DNA of 44,996 nt, taken from the NCBI GenBank assembly GCA_003427395.1, contig BFEA01000097.1, positions 600,512 to 645,507 of the forward strand, read 5' to 3'. Origin of the DNA: Chara braunii (Eukaryota > Streptophyta > Charophyceae > Charales > Characeae). Shown here one piece after another: positions 42,488-44,996 of the stretch. Each line of letters starts with the position of its first letter. Within the stretch, counting starts at the first letter, position 1. The notes below the pieces were generated by a model, which had not been told where the DNA came from, did no database searches, and saw nothing but the letters and a program-made list of their open reading frames with translations. A program made the translations under genes and the position numbers.

Positions 42488-44341
42488 ATGAGTGGATCAG
42501 ACACCGATGAGGGTAGAGTTGACAATGTGAGACTTACACGTTCGGGAGCACTTAGGGTCCCGCACGTGTACCAGGCCTTACAACCGGAAGACGAACGACG
42601 GATTCGTGCCGAACGCAGAGCCCGTGCGCTAGCAGCAAGGATAGCAGCAGCAAACGCAGCAGCTAGAGAGCAGGCAGCCGCAGCCAGAGCAGTAGCAATG
42701 GCTAACGGCACAAGCTCTGCTGCATCATCAGCTGCATCCTCGTCTGCGTCCTCGTCAGGGACCAATGGGACCCTGTAAGGAATGCCTCAGGGTACTTCCC
42801 GGGCGGTAAGTTCTAGTCAGTCCACAAGTCAAATGGCGGGCTCGCAGTTTAGCCCGTTGACCCCACGCGGCAAGGAGCTTCTAGAGCTCCAACAGGTCGA
42901 GAGGATCCGCCTGAAGTTAGAAAGGGAACTGAAGGAAGCAACCGATAGAGAAAGGGAAATTAAAAATAGAACAATCAGGCTTGATTCGTTGGAGGTTGAC
43001 AAAGCTGCTCTAGAGGTGTTGGATGAGTCAGTCATGACTGACCAACTGAAAGTGTTGAAGCACAATATGATGTCGTTGCATCCGCACGCGGACAGCAGAT
43101 TGGACTTCATGCAGCACACTCTAGATCAGATCTTGGACCTTTTGCAAAGGCCAGGATTTAGACCAGCAGCACAGTCGTCGTTGCCGTTAACGGCAATGTC
43201 AGGCCCCTTTCCCGTACAAGCTGGCACACAACCAAGTGGCACGTCTGCAGCAGCTGCACAGACTGTTGCTTCTTCTTCTTCGGGTCCAGCGGCGGGTGCT
43301 ACACCACCGCAACAACTTGTTCCTCAACAGGGACAGCCGCAAGGTCAATGGTACCCTAAGACCCCAATGAAACCGCCTCTTGCCTTCTCAGGCGAGAGGA
43401 AGGACGAGGAACTCAACACTTGGTTGAGAACAGTTCCGGTTTGGGTGAAGGCGAAGAGGACCTTGCCAGAGGACGAAGTGGTTACTGCTGCATCTTTCCT
43501 CGAAGGTAAGGCAGCCAAATGGCTAGATGGTATAGTTGCAAAGGCCGGGTATGGACGACGTATGGCGGACTGGGCTCAGTCTATTACGTTAGACCAGTTC
43601 TTTGAGATGGTAGAAGCTTGCTGGCACAATCCTCAGCAGGCACAAATAGCCACTGATGCGATAAACAGACTAGATCAAAGGAAGTTTAAGTCAGTCAGGG
43701 AGCTTACGACTACCATAGAGAGCCTCATCGTCGTTCCAGGCATCAACTACAGTGACCAGTTCCTGTTGACTACGTTTGTTAGATGTCTTCCAGAGAACCT
43801 CAGGAACTTGCTGGCCAGCGAGGCTCGCCTCGAGTAGCATTCATTTGAGACATTGTCTAGAAAAGCCTTAGACTTGGCTACACTAGGAAATGCTCAACCC
43901 TCTCAGAATGATGCGAGGAAGAAGAAGAGTCCGCACGAATGGAAGAAAAAGGAAGCCAAGTTGATGATGGTTGAGTTCGATGGGACTCAAACATAAATTT
44001 ATGAGCTCACAGACCTGCTGGACGGTTCAGAGTACGACGGCGAGGAGATCGCTGAGGGTAGCACCCTCGCCGCAGTAGTCAAGGCTAAGGCGGGTGGCCG
44101 AGGGAAGGGCCATCCAAAGAGTCAAGGGAAGGCCGACTCCAATCAGACCAAAGTGGCTGATTGGGTCAAGGAAGGTCTTGATCAAGACGTGTGGCGGGAC
44201 CGCCGAGTGCGGGGCGCTTGCATAAACTGTGGTGAATACGGACACACCCAGTACAAGTGCCAAAACGCAAAGGTCACGCAGAAGATACCTCCCAAGATGG
44301 GGGCATCTTCTTCCCAGGCTTCTAGCTCGGGAAACACGTAA
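42488..44341 (+). pseudogene. gag of the Ty3/gypsy element, with three in-frame stops
   Basis: One frame from ATG 42488 to TAA 44341, interrupted by TAA 42776, TAG 43835 and TAA near 43994. The first part (96 codons) is Ala/Arg-rich with a Ser/Ala tail. The second, from ATG 42782, has a coiled coil (about 42870-43030), a Gln/Pro/Ser-rich linker, and a retrotransposon gag core (LAFSGERKDEELNTWL ... FLEGKAAKWLDG). After TAG 43835, at a likely Trp codon, the frame continues to a perfect CCHC knuckle CINCGEYGHTQYKC (44219-44260). Gag builds the virus-like particle and packages element RNA. The stop at 42776 could be decay or a real separation of two products. Confidence 0.8.
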
Positions 44342-44996
44342 GGCCGGTGGAAGTTTTAGCTGCTTCTACTCATGGTGAAGTGGGCCAGATACCCTCCCCA
44401 CTTCATGAGATGGCCATAGCTAATGACTCCTTAGCCACCCAGCAGACTCATCTAGACCAAACTATGCTTTGTACGTTAGATGTGTCTGAAGCCTTAGAAG
44501 ATCTGGAAAGTGAGTGGTCAAACAAGGACCCTCGCGAATCTTGGGTGGCGCTAAGGAAAGGTCCTAGAGGGGAACATTTCGTGGTGGAAGTCGATGTAGG
44601 AGGCCGCAAATGTGGTGCCTTCATAGACATAGGCTCCACGCGGAATTACATGAGTCGCGACACTTTGGAAAGGCTGCACCTACAGGACCGGGTACGACAC
44701 CTTAGTAGACATGTAGCATCTACTTTGGCCAACAAGGAGCGCATGATAGTCACAGACTATATCAAGGACGTAGTCTGTACCTTCTCCTATGGAGGAGGAG
44801 AACTTAATCATAAGATTTCGTTCTTGGTTAGCGACGACTTACCATTCGACATGTTGTTAGGCATGTACTACCTTGAGGTTGCTAAGCCCCAGTTCGACTG
44901 GGACAAGAAGGTGCTAAAGCATAAGTTGCCCGATGGCAGGACAATCAGATTGACTAAGTTCAAAGCCAGTAACATAATAGATACCTATGGCTGCTT
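44340..44996 (+). pseudogene. Aspartic protease (start of pol), Ty3/gypsy, truncated by window end
   Basis: In the -1 frame relative to gag, open from the gag stop to the window end. It contains a retropepsin-like domain: GAFIDIGSTRNYMS (about 44612-44653), where the usual D-S/T-G triad reads D-I-G, and FDMLLGMYYLE with a following FDW block, matching the usual D-x-x-L-G-M-x-x-L segment. The protease would cut Gag-Pol. The altered triad suggests either a family peculiarity or loss of activity. The gag/pol junction fits either a -1 frameshift or a disabling indel. Confidence 0.75.

Larger units (their letters stand above)
41196..44996 (+). mobile_element. Ty3/gypsy LTR retrotransposon, 5' part
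   Basis: The order is PBS, a leader of about 1.28 kb, gag with a zinc knuckle, then aspartic protease, with the rest of pol beyond the window edge. Few stops interrupt the frames, so this copy is younger than the LINEs. The leader (41213-42487) has no supported ORF. Confidence 0.8.

Noticed and set aside
42481-42520. CTGATGAG at the gag start as another hammerhead core
   Set aside because: No GAAA element and no stem III partner at suitable distance; coincides with the gag start codon.
1-44996. CRISPR arrays, bacterial operons, rRNA genes
   Set aside because: None seen; repeats are microsatellites, tandem duplications or transposons, and the gene content is eukaryotic.

Overview
This window looks like repeat-rich nuclear DNA of a streptophyte (a land plant or charophyte alga). 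The evidence is a long intronless PPR-SMR gene of the plant organellar type, decayed plant-type L1 LINEs, a Ty3/gypsy element, tRNA-headed SINEs, and long (CT)n, (CA)n and (GT)n tracts. A charophyte such as Chara is my guess from the overall texture; nothing in the window proves it. Only one convincing host gene is present. Nearly everything else is transposon sequence in different stages of decay.

Layout. 1-1700: (CT)n, purine-rich sequence and two tRNA-headed SINEs. 1.9-8.4 kb: LINE-1, with ORF1 and an ORF2 carrying endonuclease, reverse transcriptase and a C-terminal zinc finger, interrupted by stops and frameshifts. 8.54-9.05 kb: a roughly 505-bp foldback element whose two halves pair over most of its length. 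9.1-15.96 kb: LINE-2, with an internally deleted endonuclease and a largely open reverse transcriptase. 16-19.2 kb: poly(A)/(GA)n, dispersed repeats, a decayed hammerhead-bearing element, a SINE, and a 385-bp Mutator-like MITE with 9-bp target-site duplications. 19.6-21.7 kb: an endonuclease fragment joined to a gypsy chromodomain fragment, a dense cluster of TTGAC motifs, and a possible LTR. 22.4-22.9 kb: a 64-bp tandem repeat and microsatellites around an assembly gap. 23.6-24.4 kb: a second hammerhead-bearing element. 25-28.2 kb: microsatellites, a retroposon tail and a SINE. 28.5-31.9 kb: two copies of the hammerhead-associated repeat in the same orientation, flanking a 5'-truncated LINE-3 that itself carries a hairpin MITE. 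33.5-36.9 kb: the PPR-SMR gene on the minus strand. 38.8-40 kb: a LINE-4 remnant whose zinc-finger segment is tandemly triplicated. 41.2-44.996 kb: the 5' part of a Ty3/gypsy element (PBS, gag, protease), cut by the window end.

The most notable system is a dispersed repeat family of roughly 500-850 bp, present here in four copies. Three copies carry a type III hammerhead ribozyme motif. In the copy at 28509-28566 every conserved core position is intact and all three stems pair. This resembles plant retrozymes (non-autonomous retroelements that spread through circular RNAs). However, I found no LTR pair, primer-binding site or polypurine tract, so membership of that class is inference.
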